DNA of 37,363 bases from Gammaproteobacteria bacterium (GCA_003250975.1 QKIY01000034.1:1-37363), one strand, 5' to 3'. Shown: positions 9,525 through 21,395, counted from the first letter of the stretch. Translations and numbers: made by a program. The notes: generated from the letters alone by a model not told the origin.

Positions 9525-12131
9525 TTATGAATTGAGACAGCTCTGCAATGTTTCCAACAATTTGGCCTTTTTGACCGGCTTTGCAAGGTGTGAGGTACAG
9601 CCGGCTTTAATGGATTTATCGATCTCCTCTTTTGTGGCATGTGCAGTAAGTGCAATGATCGTCACTGGTGTTTTTTGTTCTACAGATTCCCATGACCGGA
9701 TTAATCTTGTTGCTTCATGGCCGTCCAAAACCGGCATTTGCACGTCCATAAGCACAATGTCGTAATCATTCTCCTGGTACATATCCACCGCCTGTTGGCC
9801 GTTCTCTGCCTGGTCAATTTCCAGTCCACTGTTTTTAAGATAAGCCATAATCAGCATGCGGTTATCCTGATTATCATCTACAAGCAATAACCTCTTTCCC
9901 GCAATCACAGTTTCGCCATTTTCTGGTTTCTCCGCCCGCGGTACTCTTTCTCCTGTAGACGCAAATACACCACTCACAAGATTGACCAACTCGTGATGTT
10001 TTACAGGTTTTACAATATAGGCATCTATTCCTTCTTCCTTCACTCTTTTCATATGCTCATGTAATGAGACAGGGTTAACCATCATCATGGTTCTAACTGA
10101 AGGATTCATTTTCCTGATGTCACCAAGTAACTGAAACCCGTCCATATCTGAGAAAACATCATCGGTCAGTACCAGATCAAATTTACTCTGGCTATCTAGT
10201 GATCCCCTGTATATATCGATAGCTTCCTGGCCATTTCCCGCTAGTGTATTAATAACTCCATGCTTGGCCAGTATCTCATCCAGCTGTGAACGGACAGCGT
10301 GATTGTGCACGACCAAGAGAACGCGTTTCCCTTTTAGATCACGGTAGGTAATTTCAGAAACCACGTATTCATGATCGATAGGCAGTCTTGCAAGAAAATA
10401 AAAAGTGCTGCCCTTATTGCTCTCACTTTCTACCCAGATTCTCCCATGCATGAGTTCAACAAGGCGCTTCGAGATCGTAAGACCAAGTCCTGTCCCCCCA
10501 TATTTTCGCGTAGTGGATGAGTCTGCCTGGGTAAAACTTTCAAAAATTGCATTAAGCTTGTCCTTGGGAATCCCGATACCAGAATCTTTCACAGAAAAAA
10601 GTATCAATTGATGTTCATCTGCATCCTTGGCATCTGTCGCAGTTACTACAATCTCACCCGTTTCGGTGAATTTGAGCGCATTACTTATCAGATTAAGTAT
10701 AATCTGGCGCAGGCGTCCGGGATCACCAATCCTGTTCGGATTCAGGGTCTGGTCCATATGACATACCAGTTCAATGTTTTTTTCCGCACCTTTCAGGGCA
10801 TATATCTCGACTGATTCCTCGACTACCCCCCTGACATTAAACGGTATTTCCTCAAGGATTAACTGTCTAGCTTCAATCTTGGACAGATCCAGGATATCGT
10901 TAACAAGACTTAACAAAGTATCACCTGCGCGGCGAAAGACATTAATATACTTATCCTGTTCCGCAGTTAGACTGGTCTCGGCGAGGAGTTCTGACATGCC
11001 TATAATGGCATTGAGTGGTGTTCTTATCTCATGACTCATGGAGGCCAGGAACTCGGATTTCATCAGAGATGCTCTTACTGCCTCATCACGGGCATTTGCA
11101 AGCTCCGTTGTCTGTTCAGCCACTTTCCTTTCAATAACAATATTTCGTTCACGTAATTCTCGTGCCTGAATATCCTTTGACCTAATCAGTGAAAACAGCA
11201 ACAGGGTAACGCCTACACCTATCAGGAGTGCGATATATATTGAGTTTTTATCCAGATCTGACCAATAGACATTTTTGGAAATATATAGCCTGGCCGACGA
11301 TGCAGGCAATTGAATATTTTCCTGCTCGGATAAAACGGAGACCCTCCAGCCTCCCTCGCTGTCATTAACTACATGTGTTTTATGCAATAATTGCCTGCCT
11401 ATACTCGCGTATTCGTTATACAGTTCGACTGAAATGCCGTCGGATAGTGTTATACCGGAGAAATATTTTTGGGGATCAACATAGACGACTATAATGCCCT
11501 TTGGTTTAACACTGTTTGAATCAACAAGCAGTCTGTAAAAACCATATAAGACCCTGTTGTCAGCGGTCAGTATGGAAGTAATTGTCGAAGGCGGATCCGC
11601 AAGCATGAAATTTGATATGATTTTATCGATGCGTTGATCTGAACCAAGATCCTGATTCGGACTAAAAATATTCCCGTTCCTTGCTATTTCGTATAAAACC
11701 AGAAAGTGGGTATCAAGAGAAAGTTTTCTACCTGTGAGTTCAACCGGATTTTTTGACTGTGCATTCTTAGTCAGTCCTGCATCCGGTTCGGGAGTATCCA
11801 TGATATTTACTGCAGGAGAATATACGATATTTTCTAAAAATGGATGGTATTCAAGTAAACGGCCAGCATAGTCTTCAAACTCCAAACTGCTTGGAGATTC
11901 TCCAGACTGTAAATACGCACTGAGCGTATTAACTGTATTAAAACTGAGCAGAATATTATTGGCGATTTTTTGTTTAAGGGATGTCAGCTCAAACCTGATT
12001 TCCCGTTCTTTATTCTGTACCGCATTATCCCATGCAATTGATACCAATATTGCTGCAAATGTGATTCCCAGAAGACTGATAAATCCATAAATTAGCCACT
12101 TTGGTATCTTGTCTTCAGATTGAATGGCCAT
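9525..12131 (-). CDS. Hybrid histidine kinase: CHASE-like sensor, HisKA, HATPase, two receivers
   Basis: An inner-membrane sensor kinase of 868 residues. A membrane helix at 12–32 and another at 297–316 enclose a periplasmic region of about 260 residues that resembles a CHASE domain ([13 protein letters not shown] near 96–108). A coiled segment leads to the HisKA box [13 protein letters not shown] with phospho-acceptor H367. The ATPase has N480/N484, DSGIG at 516–520 and GGTGLGL near 545–551. Receiver 1 (about 602–720) has lost its acidic pair (VVHNH where VDDN is usual), though D657 remains. Receiver 2 (about 746–866) is canonical: D752, D753, D796 and K851. It is the last gene after the Hpt and GlrR-like genes with a 15-base gap, so receiver 2 probably feeds that Hpt protein. 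Confidence 0.93.
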   Translation of the reverse strand: MAIQSEDKIPKWLIYGFISLLGITFAAILVSIAWDNAVQNKEREIRFELTSLKQKIANNILLSFNTVNTLSAYLQSGESPSSLEFEDYAGRLLEYHPFLENIVYSPAVNIMDTPEPDAGLTKNAQSKNPVELTGRKLSLDTHFLVLYEIARNGNIFSPNQDLGSDQRIDKIISNFMLADPPSTITSILTADNRVLYGFYRLLVDSNSVKPKGIIVVYVDPQKYFSGITLSDGISVELYNEYASIGRQLLHKTHVVNDSEGGWRVSVLSEQENIQLPASSARLYISKNVYWSDLDKNSIYIALLIGVGVTLLLFSLIRSKDIQARELRERNIVIERKVAEQTTELANARDEAVRASLMKSEFLASMSHEIRTPLNAIIGMSELLAETSLTAEQDKYINVFRRAGDTLLSLVNDILDLSKIEARQLILEEIPFNVRGVVEESVEIYALKGAEKNIELVCHMDQTLNPNRIGDPGRLRQIILNLISNALKFTETGEIVVTATDAKDADEHQLILFSVKDSGIGIPKDKLNAIFESFTQADSSTTRKYGGTGLGLTISKRLVELMHGRIWVESESNKGSTFYFLARLPIDHEYVVSEITYRDLKGKRVLLVVHNHAVRSQLDEILAKHGVINTLAGNGQEAIDIYRGSLDSQSKFDLVLTDDVFSDMDGFQLLGDIRKMNPSVRTMMMVNPVSLHEHMKRVKEEGIDAYIVKPVKHHELVNLVSGVFASTGERVPRAEKPENGETVIAGKRLLLVDDNQDNRMLIMAYLKNSGLEIDQAENGQQAVDMYQENDYDIVLMDVQMPVLDGHEATRLIRSWESVEQKTPVTIIALTAHATKEEIDKSIKAGCTSHLAKPVKKAKLLETLQSCLNS

Positions 12132-12146
12132 GAAGCTTCTACATCA

Positions 12147-12452
12147 TTACTCAAATATTACTTCAACATTTTCCAGATATTGTTCAAGTTCCATGATGTG
12201 ATTATCCAATGCCGCAATATTATTTTCCTTTGCTTCGCTTTCTATAGATGCACCCAGTTCCGTTATCTTATCAAAACCGTAACCTCCTCCCACGCCTTTA
12301 AGGCTGTGTCCCACAGATCTCAGCGTTTCGAAATCGCTGGCACCCAGGGCCTCCTTGAGCTTGTTCACATCTGTTGCGCGGTTTTCCAGGAAGGTTGGAA
12401 TTAAATCCTCAAGATCTGGATCGACAGAAACGGTTATTTTTTCATCACTCAT
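12147..12452 (-). CDS. Stand-alone Hpt phosphotransfer protein
   Basis: A 101-residue histidine phosphotransfer protein, essentially one Hpt four-helix domain. The phospho-accepting histidine lies in RSVGHSLKGVGGGYGF, matching the HxxKG pattern. I placed the start at 12452 because AGGAG lies eight bases upstream. Reading further upstream in frame would run into the regulator gene. It is encoded between a response regulator and a hybrid kinase, the natural place for the middle carrier of a His–Asp–His–Asp relay. The gaps are 22 and 15 bases. Partner choice is inferred from this order. Confidence 0.92.
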   Translation of the reverse strand: MSDEKITVSVDPDLEDLIPTFLENRATDVNKLKEALGASDFETLRSVGHSLKGVGGGYGFDKITELGASIESEAKENNIAALDNHIMELEQYLENVEVIFE

Positions 12453-12474
12453 GTATTTTCTCCTGAAGAATTTT

Positions 12475-13848
12475 CTAGCCTTTGACCCTGAAATCAGCAG
12501 GATCGAGTTCATGTTGCCCCAATAACTTGTAAAATTCAGTCCTGTTTCTTCCGGCGATCCGCGCTGCATTTGCGACGTTACCACTGGAAATCCGCAGCAC
12601 ACTGATAAGGTAGTTTTTTTCACACTCCATTTTTACTTCCTTTAGAGTTTGCATCGGTTGCGGCTTATTTTGAAGGGCCTTCTGTACAATTGGAAGCGGT
12701 ATAATTTCCGTCTTGCACAGCGTTGCACTAAGTTCAACCGTATTTATCAACTGGCGAATATTGCCCGGCCAGGATGATGATACAAGATATTCTATAGCGT
12801 CAGGAGAAAAATGCTGCGTGCCACGATGGTTAGTCTGGCAGAAATTTGTAAGAAATGACTCTGCCAACATGGGGATGTCCTCACGCCGATCATCCAGGAC
12901 TGGCAAATGCAACGGTACAACTTTCAGGCGATAATAAAGATCTTCCCTGAATTCACCGGCTTCTACGGCCTTTTCAAGATCCCTGTGAGTTGCCGAGATG
13001 ATCCGCACATCAATTGGATAGGTCTTGATGGATCCTACAGGTCTGACCTGGAGATCCTGCAAAACTCTCAGCAATTTTACCTGTAATGACAACGGCATAT
13101 CACCAATTTCATCCAGGAATATTGTGCCCCCATTGGCCGCCATAAAAAGGCCTTCATGACGTGTATTGGCACCGGTAAATGCGCCTTTCTCATGTCCGAA
13201 TAATTCGGATTCTAGCAACTGTTCAGGAAGAGCACCGCAATTTACGGCAATGAAGGGGTGTTCACGGCGTGCACTACCCTCATGGATCGCCTTGGCGATA
13301 ATCTCCTTGCCTGTACCCGTAGCGCCACTAATAAAGACCGTGACATTACTATCCGCTACGGACTCAGCGAGTTCCATTACCTCAGCCATTTCTTCGCTGC
13401 GGTAGATGACCTCTCTGCCAAAGCCTTCCGGCGGCCTGTTTCCCCTGATTAACCTTAATACCCGTTTGACTTCATTGATTAATTCACCCTGTTCTATCGG
13501 TTTGGTCAGAAATGCAGAACTACCTAGGTGAGTTGCCTTGACCGCATCATGTATCTGGGCCGAGCCACTCAGCATGATGACCGGCATCAGGGGATTTTTG
13601 GAATGAATGGCGGAAAGCAATTGCATACCACTCATTCCTTCCATGAACAAATCGGTAATAATGAGATTAGGGCGGATTGACCCAAGGCACTCAAGAGCCG
13701 CTTCAGCTGAAGTGCAGGTATTTACCTCAAAGCCGGCCTTCTTCAACCATCGCGATAACAGCTTGAGAATATCGTCGTCATCGTCAACAACGAGAAGTTT
13801 ATATTTGCCATAATCTGTATTTTCAGAATCGTTTTTTTCAATTGTCAT
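12475..13848 (-). CDS. GlrR-like sigma-54-dependent response regulator
   Basis: An NtrC-type activator of 457 residues. The receiver (17–130) has the acidic cluster at 22–26, phospho-site D66 in IITDLFM and K116. The AAA+ domain has Walker A GATGTGKE at 175–182, the sigma-54 contact loop GAFTGA at 222–227 and Walker B FLDEIGD at 244–250. The Fis-type helix-turn-helix ends the protein. Its tail, [21 protein letters not shown], matches what I recall of enterobacterial GlrR/QseF, which activates the glmY small RNA that raises GlmS. Here the gene starts 15 bases after glmS and is followed by Hpt and a hybrid kinase instead of GlrK and QseG. Orthology to GlrR is likely but rests on recalled family patterns. 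Confidence 0.93.
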   Translation of the reverse strand: MTIEKNDSENTDYGKYKLLVVDDDDDILKLLSRWLKKAGFEVNTCTSAEAALECLGSIRPNLIITDLFMEGMSGMQLLSAIHSKNPLMPVIMLSGSAQIHDAVKATHLGSSAFLTKPIEQGELINEVKRVLRLIRGNRPPEGFGREVIYRSEEMAEVMELAESVADSNVTVFISGATGTGKEIIAKAIHEGSARREHPFIAVNCGALPEQLLESELFGHEKGAFTGANTRHEGLFMAANGGTIFLDEIGDMPLSLQVKLLRVLQDLQVRPVGSIKTYPIDVRIISATHRDLEKAVEAGEFREDLYYRLKVVPLHLPVLDDRREDIPMLAESFLTNFCQTNHRGTQHFSPDAIEYLVSSSWPGNIRQLINTVELSATLCKTEIIPLPIVQKALQNKPQPMQTLKEVKMECEKNYLISVLRISSGNVANAARIAGRNRTEFYKLLGQHELDPADFRVKG

Positions 13849-13863
13849 AGTCAGTTCAATCTT

Positions 13864-15699
13864 TTACTCGACTGTGACTGATTTGGCCAGATTTCTTGGC
13901 TGGTCTACATCAGCGCCCTTTAATACAGCAATATGATAGGCGAATAATTGCAAAGGTACAGTGAATATAATCGGTGCAATCGTGTCCTCGACCCGGGCAA
14001 CCTTGATTATCTGCACATCATCTTCCTTTTTAATACCTGTCCCTGAATCGGTAAAGACATAAAGACGGCCACCCCGTGCTCTTACCTCCTGCAGATTTGA
14101 TTTGATTTTTTCCAGCAATTCATTATTCGTGACTACAGCAATAACCGGCATCTCTTCATCAACAAGCGCCAGCGGGCCGTGTTTTAGCTCTCCTGCGGCA
14201 TAAGCCTCTGCATGGATGTAGGAAATCTCTTTGAGTTTCAGCGCCCCTTCCATCGCCACAGGTAAAAGGGCCCCACGCCCCAGATAGAGTGCATGATGTT
14301 TGTGGATAAATTGCTCAGCTAGGCGGTTTATTTTTCCGTTCAGTTCCAGTGCCGAATTAACCCTGCCCGGCAACTGCTGCAACTGACTGATGATTGTTAT
14401 TTCTTCTTCAACGGACATGCCCCGGCGGCGAGCCAGGACAGTTACCAGCATCAACAGGGCTACGAGCTGGGTTGTAAAGGCCTTGGTAGATGCCACACCG
14501 ATCTCTGCACCGGCGCGAGTGAGAAAGACCAGGTCAGATTCTCTGGTAAGTGAACTCTCCGGGACATTACAAATCGCCAGGCTGGCAACATATCCGGATT
14601 GCTTGGCAAGTTGCAGGGCAGCCAGCGTATCAGCAGTCTCCCCTGACTGTGATATGGTCACAAACAAGGTATCAGGATGAACTACCGACCGGCGATAACG
14701 GAATTCACTGGCCACTTCTACATCACAGGGAATATTGGCGATCGATTCAGCCCAGTATCGGGCAATCAATCCGGCATGATAACTGGTGCCACAGGCAACG
14801 ATCTTTACAGCCTTGATCTGGTCAAGCAATTTACTTGCCTGTTGACCAAAAACAGTCTCATCAATCCTGCCATCCTTTAACGCCCCTTGCAGTGTATCCT
14901 GAATGGCACGCGGCTGCTCAAAGATCTCTTTCAACATGTAATGACGGTAACCTGACTTGTCGGCTACATCATGTGAGAGTTCAGAGACCGAAATCGGGCG
15001 CTCTACGACTTCACGATTTCCGTTATAGATAACGACCTTGTCACGGCTGATATCTGCGACATCGCCATCAGCGAGAAAGATAAATTTCTGGGTTACCGGC
15101 AACAGCGCAAGGACATCCGATGCAATAAAGTTCTCTCCTATCCCTATTCCGATGACCAGAGGACTACCACGCCTTGCGGCAATCAGTCGTCCCGGTTCAG
15201 CCGCGCTGATTATACCCAGGGCATAGGCCCCTTCCAGCATTTCAATACTATCAAGAACTGCCTCCAGCAGATCTTTCTTATGGCCGTAATTATCATATAT
15301 CTGATTGGCAATCACCTCAGTATCAGTTTCCGACTGAAACCGATATCCGTCGGCTATTTGCGTAGCCTTGAGGTTTTCATAATTTTCAATAATCCCGTTA
15401 TGAACGACGGCAATCAGATCTTTGCTGATATGCGGATGGGCATTCTCTACACTGGGTTTACCGTGGGTTGCCCAACGCGTATGCGCAATGCCTGTAGGGC
15501 CATGTAATGGTTGTTTGCTCAATGCGTCTGCCAATTCATTGACCTTACCTGCAACGCGCAAACGTTCAAGGCCTTTTTCATTTTCATTGATGATCGCCAG
15601 GCCTGCTGAATCATAGCCGCGGTATTCAAGACGACGCAGCCCCTCCATCAAAATCCTGCTCACATCACGTTCGGCAACTGCCCCGACAATCCCACACAT
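13864..15699 (-). CDS. glmS: Glutamine–fructose-6-phosphate aminotransferase (isomerizing) GlmS
   Basis: Makes glucosamine-6-phosphate from fructose-6-phosphate and glutamine, the entry step to UDP-GlcNAc, peptidoglycan and lipopolysaccharide. It has 611 residues, the normal length. The N-terminal glutaminase has its nucleophile cysteine directly after the initiator Met (MCGIVGAV), plus LEYRGYDSAG and TRWATHG. Two SIS domains follow, with SQSGETADT and STKAFTTQL in the first. The usual C-terminal tail DQPRNLAKSVTVE is intact. In many bacteria glmU precedes glmS; here a lipoprotein gene does. The GlrR-like regulator begins 15 bases after the stop, so enzyme and regulator are probably co-transcribed. 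The Shine-Dalgarno is weak. Confidence 0.98.
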   Translation of the reverse strand: MCGIVGAVAERDVSRILMEGLRRLEYRGYDSAGLAIINENEKGLERLRVAGKVNELADALSKQPLHGPTGIAHTRWATHGKPSVENAHPHISKDLIAVVHNGIIENYENLKATQIADGYRFQSETDTEVIANQIYDNYGHKKDLLEAVLDSIEMLEGAYALGIISAAEPGRLIAARRGSPLVIGIGIGENFIASDVLALLPVTQKFIFLADGDVADISRDKVVIYNGNREVVERPISVSELSHDVADKSGYRHYMLKEIFEQPRAIQDTLQGALKDGRIDETVFGQQASKLLDQIKAVKIVACGTSYHAGLIARYWAESIANIPCDVEVASEFRYRRSVVHPDTLFVTISQSGETADTLAALQLAKQSGYVASLAICNVPESSLTRESDLVFLTRAGAEIGVASTKAFTTQLVALLMLVTVLARRRGMSVEEEITIISQLQQLPGRVNSALELNGKINRLAEQFIHKHHALYLGRGALLPVAMEGALKLKEISYIHAEAYAAGELKHGPLALVDEEMPVIAVVTNNELLEKIKSNLQEVRARGGRLYVFTDSGTGIKKEDDVQIIKVARVEDTIAPIIFTVPLQLFAYHIAVLKGADVDQPRNLAKSVTVE

Positions 15700-15771
15700 A
15701 GGACTAACCCGTGACTGCTTTTTTCTTCTTTCTACTGACTGATTGATTAGAGTGCATTACATAAGATCCCC

Positions 15772-16293
15772 TTAGTGATTATTTTTTTCAATAATGTAAG
15801 TATCATGACTCTGGAATCGTTTCTCAGGGTCCAGAATATACCTGTTCGCCTCTAGCTTGGCATGCATTTGCTGATTTGGCGTTAACTTGTTCTGCGACGT
15901 TAATCTTTCCAGTAAACGTTTCGCCGTTTCATGGCCTTGCTGGGAGGCAGCGAAATACCAGATAAATGCCGTGTAAAAATCCTGGGGTACCGAATACCCG
16001 TTATAATACATATCGCCATAATTTCGCTGCGCATCCGGGAAACCTGCGTATGCAGCTTTCTGATACCACTCGAACGCTTTTTTAAAGTCCCGCTCTACGC
16101 CCAAACCAAGGTAATAATGAATACCAATATAATTCTGGGCCTCTGGATCTCCTGATGTCGCCAAAGGCAACCAGAGTTTATAGGCAGTCTCATAGTCTCC
16201 ATTCTGAAATGCGAGCCTTGGATCGGCAGGCTGACTGCAGGCACCAATCAGACACAATATGGTAAACAGGAAACTGTAGAGAAGATTAGGCAT
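15772..16293 (-). CDS. Sel1-repeat (TPR-like) lipoprotein
   Basis: A 173-residue exported lipoprotein. The first 18 residues are a signal sequence ending in the lipobox LIGAC, with lipidation expected at C19. The residue after it is Ser, not Asp, so sorting to the outer membrane is plausible. At least two Sel1-like repeats follow (about 47–80 and 83–116), with the recurring pattern DAQ…YY.G..V..D...A..WY..A. Such repeats mediate protein contacts. Function is unknown. It lies 72 bases upstream of glmS on the same strand, so it could belong to the same transcript. The ATG lacks an obvious Shine-Dalgarno. Confidence 0.82.
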   Translation of the reverse strand: MPNLLYSFLFTILCLIGACSQPADPRLAFQNGDYETAYKLWLPLATSGDPEAQNYIGIHYYLGLGVERDFKKAFEWYQKAAYAGFPDAQRNYGDMYYNGYSVPQDFYTAFIWYFAASQQGHETAKRLLERLTSQNKLTPNQQMHAKLEANRYILDPEKRFQSHDTYIIEKNNH

Positions 16294-16403
16294 ATTCTTG
16301 TGTGAGCTTAAATAATTTAACTTACTGTTTGAATTTTAACATATTACACAAAAATAAATTGCCTCGGCGAGATAAATTACAGGCTAATTATCAGAAGAGA
16401 AAA

Positions 16404-16481
<78 letters not shown>

Positions 16482-16526
16482 TAAAAATAGCCACTAGTTA
16501 TAAAGCAACCAGCGACAAGAGCTGAC

Positions 16527-16550
16527 CCTCGTAGAATTGTAAACGAGGGA
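16527..16550. repeat. Seven-base inverted repeat upstream of tRNA-Pro
   Basis: CCCTCGT and ACGAGGG form a perfect seven-base stem with a ten-base loop in the 136-base gap between the MerR-type gene and tRNA-Pro. On the minus strand it could end the ihfA–MerR transcript, but no U-run follows it, so it is not a canonical intrinsic terminator. Confidence 0.45.
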
Positions 16551-16617
16551 AAAATAATTGAGAAATTCCGGATAACAGAAATGTTTTGAAAATAACCTGT
16601 GGCTAGTGGCTGACAGC

Positions 16618-16974
16618 TTATCGCCTCAGCAGATCCAGGACAGCTTCCAACTCATTGCGAATCTGGCGGATGATCTGCTGGCTCTGGTTGGAATCGTCTT
16701 TGGCCTCGTCCCCAGAAAGCCGCTGTCTGGCCCCACCGATGGTGAAGCCCTGTTCGTATAGCAGACTACGGATTTGCCTGATAAGAATGACATCATGCCG
16801 TTGATAATAACGACGATTGCCCCTTCGTTTTAGCGGCTTTAATTGTGGAAATTCCTGCTCCCAGTAACGCAAGACATGCGGCTTGACCGCACATAGGTCA
16901 CTGACCTCGCCAATGGTAAAATAGCGCTTGCCTGGAATGGCAGGTAAATCAAGATTACTCGACGCTTCCAGCAT
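16618..16974 (-). CDS. MerR-family transcriptional regulator
   Basis: A 118-residue DNA-binding protein with the winged helix-turn-helix of MerR proteins: [26 protein letters not shown] (about 18–43), then the wing [14 protein letters not shown] short helical tail follows, with no cysteine-rich effector-binding region, so it is not a metal-sensing MerR. This gene, overlapping the end of ihfA, is a standard companion of pheST–ihfA in gammaproteobacteria, but its targets are not established. Its ATG lies 20 bases inside ihfA, so translation is probably coupled to IHF-alpha. Confidence 0.93.
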   Translation of the reverse strand: MLEASSNLDLPAIPGKRYFTIGEVSDLCAVKPHVLRYWEQEFPQLKPLKRRGNRRYYQRHDVILIRQIRSLLYEQGFTIGGARQRLSGDEAKDDSNQSQQIIRQIRNELEAVLDLLRR

Positions 16975-17254
16975 AGGCTTCTACCCGCGCTTTTAGTTTC
17001 TGTCCGGGACGAAAAGTGACCACTCTGCGGGCACTTATCGGTATCTCCTCACCCGTTTTCGGGTTTCGTCCTGGCCGTTCGTTTTTATCGCGCAAATCAA
17101 AATTACCGAACCCGGACAATTTTACCTGGTTTCCCGCTTCCAGGGCTGCCCTGACCTCTTCGAAAAACATCTCAACAATCTCCTTAGCCTCTCGCTTGTT
17201 GAGACCCAGCTCTTCATAGAGCTTCTCTGCCATCTCAGCTTTTGTTAGTGCCAT
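16955..17254 (-). CDS. ihfA: Integration host factor subunit alpha
   Basis: One half of the IHF heterodimer that bends DNA sharply in recombination, replication and sigma-54 transcription. It has 99 residues, the usual length. The beta-arm region [23 protein letters not shown] with its proline and the C-terminal LKARVE are typical. It is four bases downstream of pheT and overlaps the MerR-type gene. This placement after pheT separates it from HU and from IHF-beta. IHF would also serve the sigma-54 regulator encoded in this window, though that link is only inferred. Confidence 0.97.
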   Translation of the reverse strand: MALTKAEMAEKLYEELGLNKREAKEIVEMFFEEVRAALEAGNQVKLSGFGNFDLRDKNERPGRNPKTGEEIPISARRVVTFRPGQKLKARVEAYAGSVE

Positions 17255-17258
17255 AGTT

Positions 17259-19640
17259 TTAATCTCTCAATGTCGCGCCCAATTCTTGCCCCAGTCTGGC
17301 AAGGATATTCCCCTTCTCAGCTTCAACTTCCGCTTCTGTAAGAGTGCTAGAAGATCCTTGAAAGGTCAAGCCCAATGCAAGACTTTTTTTCCCTAGATCA
17401 ATACCTTCGCCCTGATATACGTCAAACAACTGTAGGTTAATCAGGTGATCTGATGCCTGTTTACGGATACATTCGAGCACCCTGCACGCCGGAACCGCCT
17501 CATCGATAACGATGGCCAAATCACGCCTAACTACAGGAAATTTCGATATTTTCCGGTATCTTCTGTGAATTTGCAGTAAAATTCGTCGAATTTCAAGTTC
17601 GAAGAAATAGGCAGGACGGGGTAGATCCCAGGCAACCTGCAGGGCAGGATGCAGGCACCCAACAAATCCAGCAATCTCTCCGTCGATATATATTGCGGCT
17701 GACTGTCCCGGGTGCAGGGCCGGATGTTCTAGGGGTGTAAAGGACTGGGTAGCCGGATCATGGCCACAAAGGGCCAATAAGGCCTCCACATCCCCTTTTA
17801 TATCAAAATAATCACACGGCATATCTTCTGTATGCCATTGTTTATCAAGTATATTTCCGTAGACCACGCCACCTATAACAGGGAATTGCTGCACTGCTTT
17901 ATTCCGTTGATGATAAGCCAGACCCAGTTCAAAGAGCCGCACTCGGCCCTGTTGTCGCTTTATGTTGAATTGTAGGGCCTGGATTAGGCCCGGTAGCAGG
18001 CTGGTACGCATGACTGAAAGGTCCGAGGCGATGGGATTCACAAGTGCTAGGGCCTCTTCGTCCGGTGCAATCTGCGCCTGGATTGACTTATCCACGAAAC
18101 TGTAGGTAATAGCCTCCTGGTAACCCCTGTTGACCAGTAATTCACGGATCCGCTGTAATAGCTGGTAATCATGTTGCTGGCCATGGACATGCAGAGGGAT
18201 GAGGGGGGCTGCGCCGGGAATGGCGTCATAGCCATTTATACGGGCGAGTTCTTCAATCAAATCGGCCTCAATTCCGATATCAAAACGCCAAGGCGGGGGA
18301 ATAACCTCCCAACCTGATTTATTTTTCGTGACCTGCATGCCGAGTGCGGACAGTATTCGGCTCACCTGATTGGACTTGATATCGATTCCCAGGAGCCGTG
18401 GGATTTGCTTCCCCTGCAACTTTACTTTCACTTTTTTCGGCAGGTGCTTGCGAGCGCTGGCCTCAGTTATTGGTCCGGCCGCACCCCCGCAAATTGACAG
18501 GATAAGCGAGCTGGCCCGCTCGATTGCCCTGACTTGCAGGGTAGGATCAACGCCACGTTCAAAGCGGTGCGACGAATCGGTATGCAAACCATAGCGACGG
18601 GCCTCACCGATGATCGAAATCGGTGCAAACCAGGCGCTCTCCAGGAATACATCCCGGCTATTCGCGGTAACGGCACTGTCCAGGCCACCCATGATACCGG
18701 CCATGGCCTGTGGGGTTTTATCATCAGCAATCACGAGGGCATCTTTAGCCAGCTTGCACTGCAGAGTATCCAACAGAGTCAGTGTTTCCCCTTCTTTCGC
18801 ATAACGGATATGGATATCCCCCTGGAGCAGATCATTGTCGAAGGCATGCATGGGCTGACCCAGTTCCAGCATAACGTAATTGGTAATATCCACCACGACG
18901 TTAATACTGCGTATTCCGCTACGTGCCAGTCTTTCCTTCAACCACAGGGGTGATGGCTTACCAACATCTAGCCCTTTGATGACCCGTCCCGCATAGTGCG
19001 GGCAGGCATCTGCCGCCTCAAGGCGGACCTGACGTTGATCCTTGTGGCTGATGGTGACCGATTCATATTCAGGTATGCTTAATTCGATGCCGTTAATAAC
19101 AGCGATCTCACGGGCAATACCCAGAATACTCAGGCAATCACCCCGGTTCGGGGTGAGGGACACATCGATTACATTATCATTGGATGTTAATAGTTCGCTC
19201 AGCAACTGTCCTGGATTAATGTTATCCGGTAATTCAATCAAACCTCCGGCATCATCTCCGAGTCCCAGCTCTGCGGCGGAACACAGCATCCCTTCAGATT
19301 TCACACCGCGAATCTTGCCAGCCTTAATGGACTTGCCCCCGGACAGCGTTGCACCCGCCGGTGCCAATGCAACCAGCATACCCACATGCACATTAGGCGC
19401 TCCGCATACCACATCGATTATTTCACCCTTGCCGGTGTCGACCTGGCACAAAGCAAGAGCATCGGCATCAGGATGTGGTGTTAGGGACTCGACCCTGGCC
19501 GCGATCACTCCTGAAAACGCAATCGTAGTATCCTCGACACCTTCAACTTCCAGGCCGGCCATAGTCAACTGTTCCGCGAGTTGATTGATATCAACCTTTG
19601 GATTAACCCACTCACGCAACCATTGTTCACTGATCTTCAT
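17259..19640 (-). CDS. pheT: Phenylalanyl-tRNA synthetase beta subunit
   Basis: The large subunit of the alpha2-beta2 enzyme that charges tRNA-Phe. It has 793 residues, matching E. coli length. An N-terminal tRNA-binding OB fold (about 40–150) comes first, with [16 protein letters not shown] typical. Next come the B3/B4 editing region (around [12 protein letters not shown]), the B5 domain, the catalytic-like core and the C-terminal anticodon-binding ferredoxin-like domain (about 700–793, beginning near [12 protein letters not shown]). A GGAA precedes the ATG. It is about 70 bases downstream of pheS and four bases upstream of ihfA in one operon. Confidence 0.98.
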   Translation of the reverse strand: MKISEQWLREWVNPKVDINQLAEQLTMAGLEVEGVEDTTIAFSGVIAARVESLTPHPDADALALCQVDTGKGEIIDVVCGAPNVHVGMLVALAPAGATLSGGKSIKAGKIRGVKSEGMLCSAAELGLGDDAGGLIELPDNINPGQLLSELLTSNDNVIDVSLTPNRGDCLSILGIAREIAVINGIELSIPEYESVTISHKDQRQVRLEAADACPHYAGRVIKGLDVGKPSPLWLKERLARSGIRSINVVVDITNYVMLELGQPMHAFDNDLLQGDIHIRYAKEGETLTLLDTLQCKLAKDALVIADDKTPQAMAGIMGGLDSAVTANSRDVFLESAWFAPISIIGEARRYGLHTDSSHRFERGVDPTLQVRAIERASSLILSICGGAAGPITEASARKHLPKKVKVKLQGKQIPRLLGIDIKSNQVSRILSALGMQVTKNKSGWEVIPPPWRFDIGIEADLIEELARINGYDAIPGAAPLIPLHVHGQQHDYQLLQRIRELLVNRGYQEAITYSFVDKSIQAQIAPDEEALALVNPIASDLSVMRTSLLPGLIQALQFNIKRQQGRVRLFELGLAYHQRNKAVQQFPVIGGVVYGNILDKQWHTEDMPCDYFDIKGDVEALLALCGHDPATQSFTPLEHPALHPGQSAAIYIDGEIAGFVGCLHPALQVAWDLPRPAYFFELEIRRILLQIHRRYRKISKFPVVRRDLAIVIDEAVPACRVLECIRKQASDHLINLQLFDVYQGEGIDLGKKSLALGLTFQGSSSTLTEAEVEAEKGNILARLGQELGATLRD

Positions 19641-19711
19641 TCTGTTCCATTCTGTTTCGTGTATTGAATACAGGGTTAGATACCAGGCCCTGATCTCTAT
19701 ATACTGAATTT

Positions 19712-20749
<1,038 letters not shown>

Positions 20750-20771
20750 TCAAGCAAACGACATCAATCAA

Positions 20772-21131
20772 TCAGCTTGCAAGACTGGTCTTCGCCTGGT
20801 TGGCAAGAGCTGCAAAAGCTGCCTTGTCGTTAACTGCCAGTTCGGCCAGTATCTTGCGATCGATTTCGATTTCGGACTTGCTCAGACCGTTGATCAAGCG
20901 GCTGTATGACAGGCCGTGTTCACGCGCAGCAGCATTGATACGTGCGATCCAGAGCGCGCGAAACTCACGCTTTCTGACGCGGCGATCACGGTACGCATAC
21001 TGTGCGGCCTTGGTAACGGCCTGTTTGGCTACCCGGAAAACATTCTTGCGTCGACCACGGTAACCCTTGGCTTGTTCAATTACCTTCTTGTGTCTGGCGT
21101 GGGCTGTAACCCCGCGTTTTACTCTTGGCAT
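20772..21131 (-). CDS. rplT: 50S ribosomal protein L20
   Basis: An early-assembling large-subunit protein that binds 23S rRNA. It has 119 residues, very basic at the N-terminus ([20 protein letters not shown]), with the conserved [19 protein letters not shown] core. GGAG lies seven bases before the ATG. It is 13 bases after rpmI. In E. coli L20 represses translation of rpmI–rplT by binding a leader structure; I cannot confirm an equivalent fold here by eye. An intrinsic terminator follows. Confidence 0.99.
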   Translation of the reverse strand: MPRVKRGVTAHARHKKVIEQAKGYRGRRKNVFRVAKQAVTKAAQYAYRDRRVRKREFRALWIARINAAAREHGLSYSRLINGLSKSEIEIDRKILAELAVNDKAAFAALANQAKTSLAS

Positions 21132-21144
21132 AACTTAGCTCCAC

Positions 21145-21342
21145 TTAACTATAGGGCAACATACGGGCAATGAGATTCTGATCATTATCATGGATAGCAA
21201 TAATTGTGCGCAAATGACGCTTACGCTTTGTGCTTTTCTTGGTCAGAATATGGCTGCGATGTGACTGACGATGTTTGAACTTGCCAGATGCGCTTTTCTT
21301 AAAGCGTTTCGCAGCACCACGATTGGTTTTCATTTTTGGCAT
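21145..21342 (-). CDS. rpmI: 50S ribosomal protein L35
   Basis: A small basic large-subunit protein of 65 residues with the family start [20 protein letters not shown] and the [18 protein letters not shown] core. GGAG precedes the ATG by about eight bases. It is 53 bases after infC and 13 bases before rplT, the universal infC–rpmI–rplT order. The 53-base gap is where L20 feedback control would act if conserved. Confidence 0.99.
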   Translation of the reverse strand: MPKMKTNRGAAKRFKKSASGKFKHRQSHRSHILTKKSTKRKRHLRTIIAIHDNDQNLIARMLPYS

Positions 21343-21395
21343 AAAACTACTCCGGATTCCTTAACTAATGTGTTCATTCTTTAAAAAGTCTTTCA

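Noticed and set aside
12453-12623. N-terminal extension of the Hpt protein
   Set aside because: It overlaps the regulator's DNA-binding domain out of frame. The ATG at 12452 has AGGAG at the right distance and gives a standard Hpt domain.
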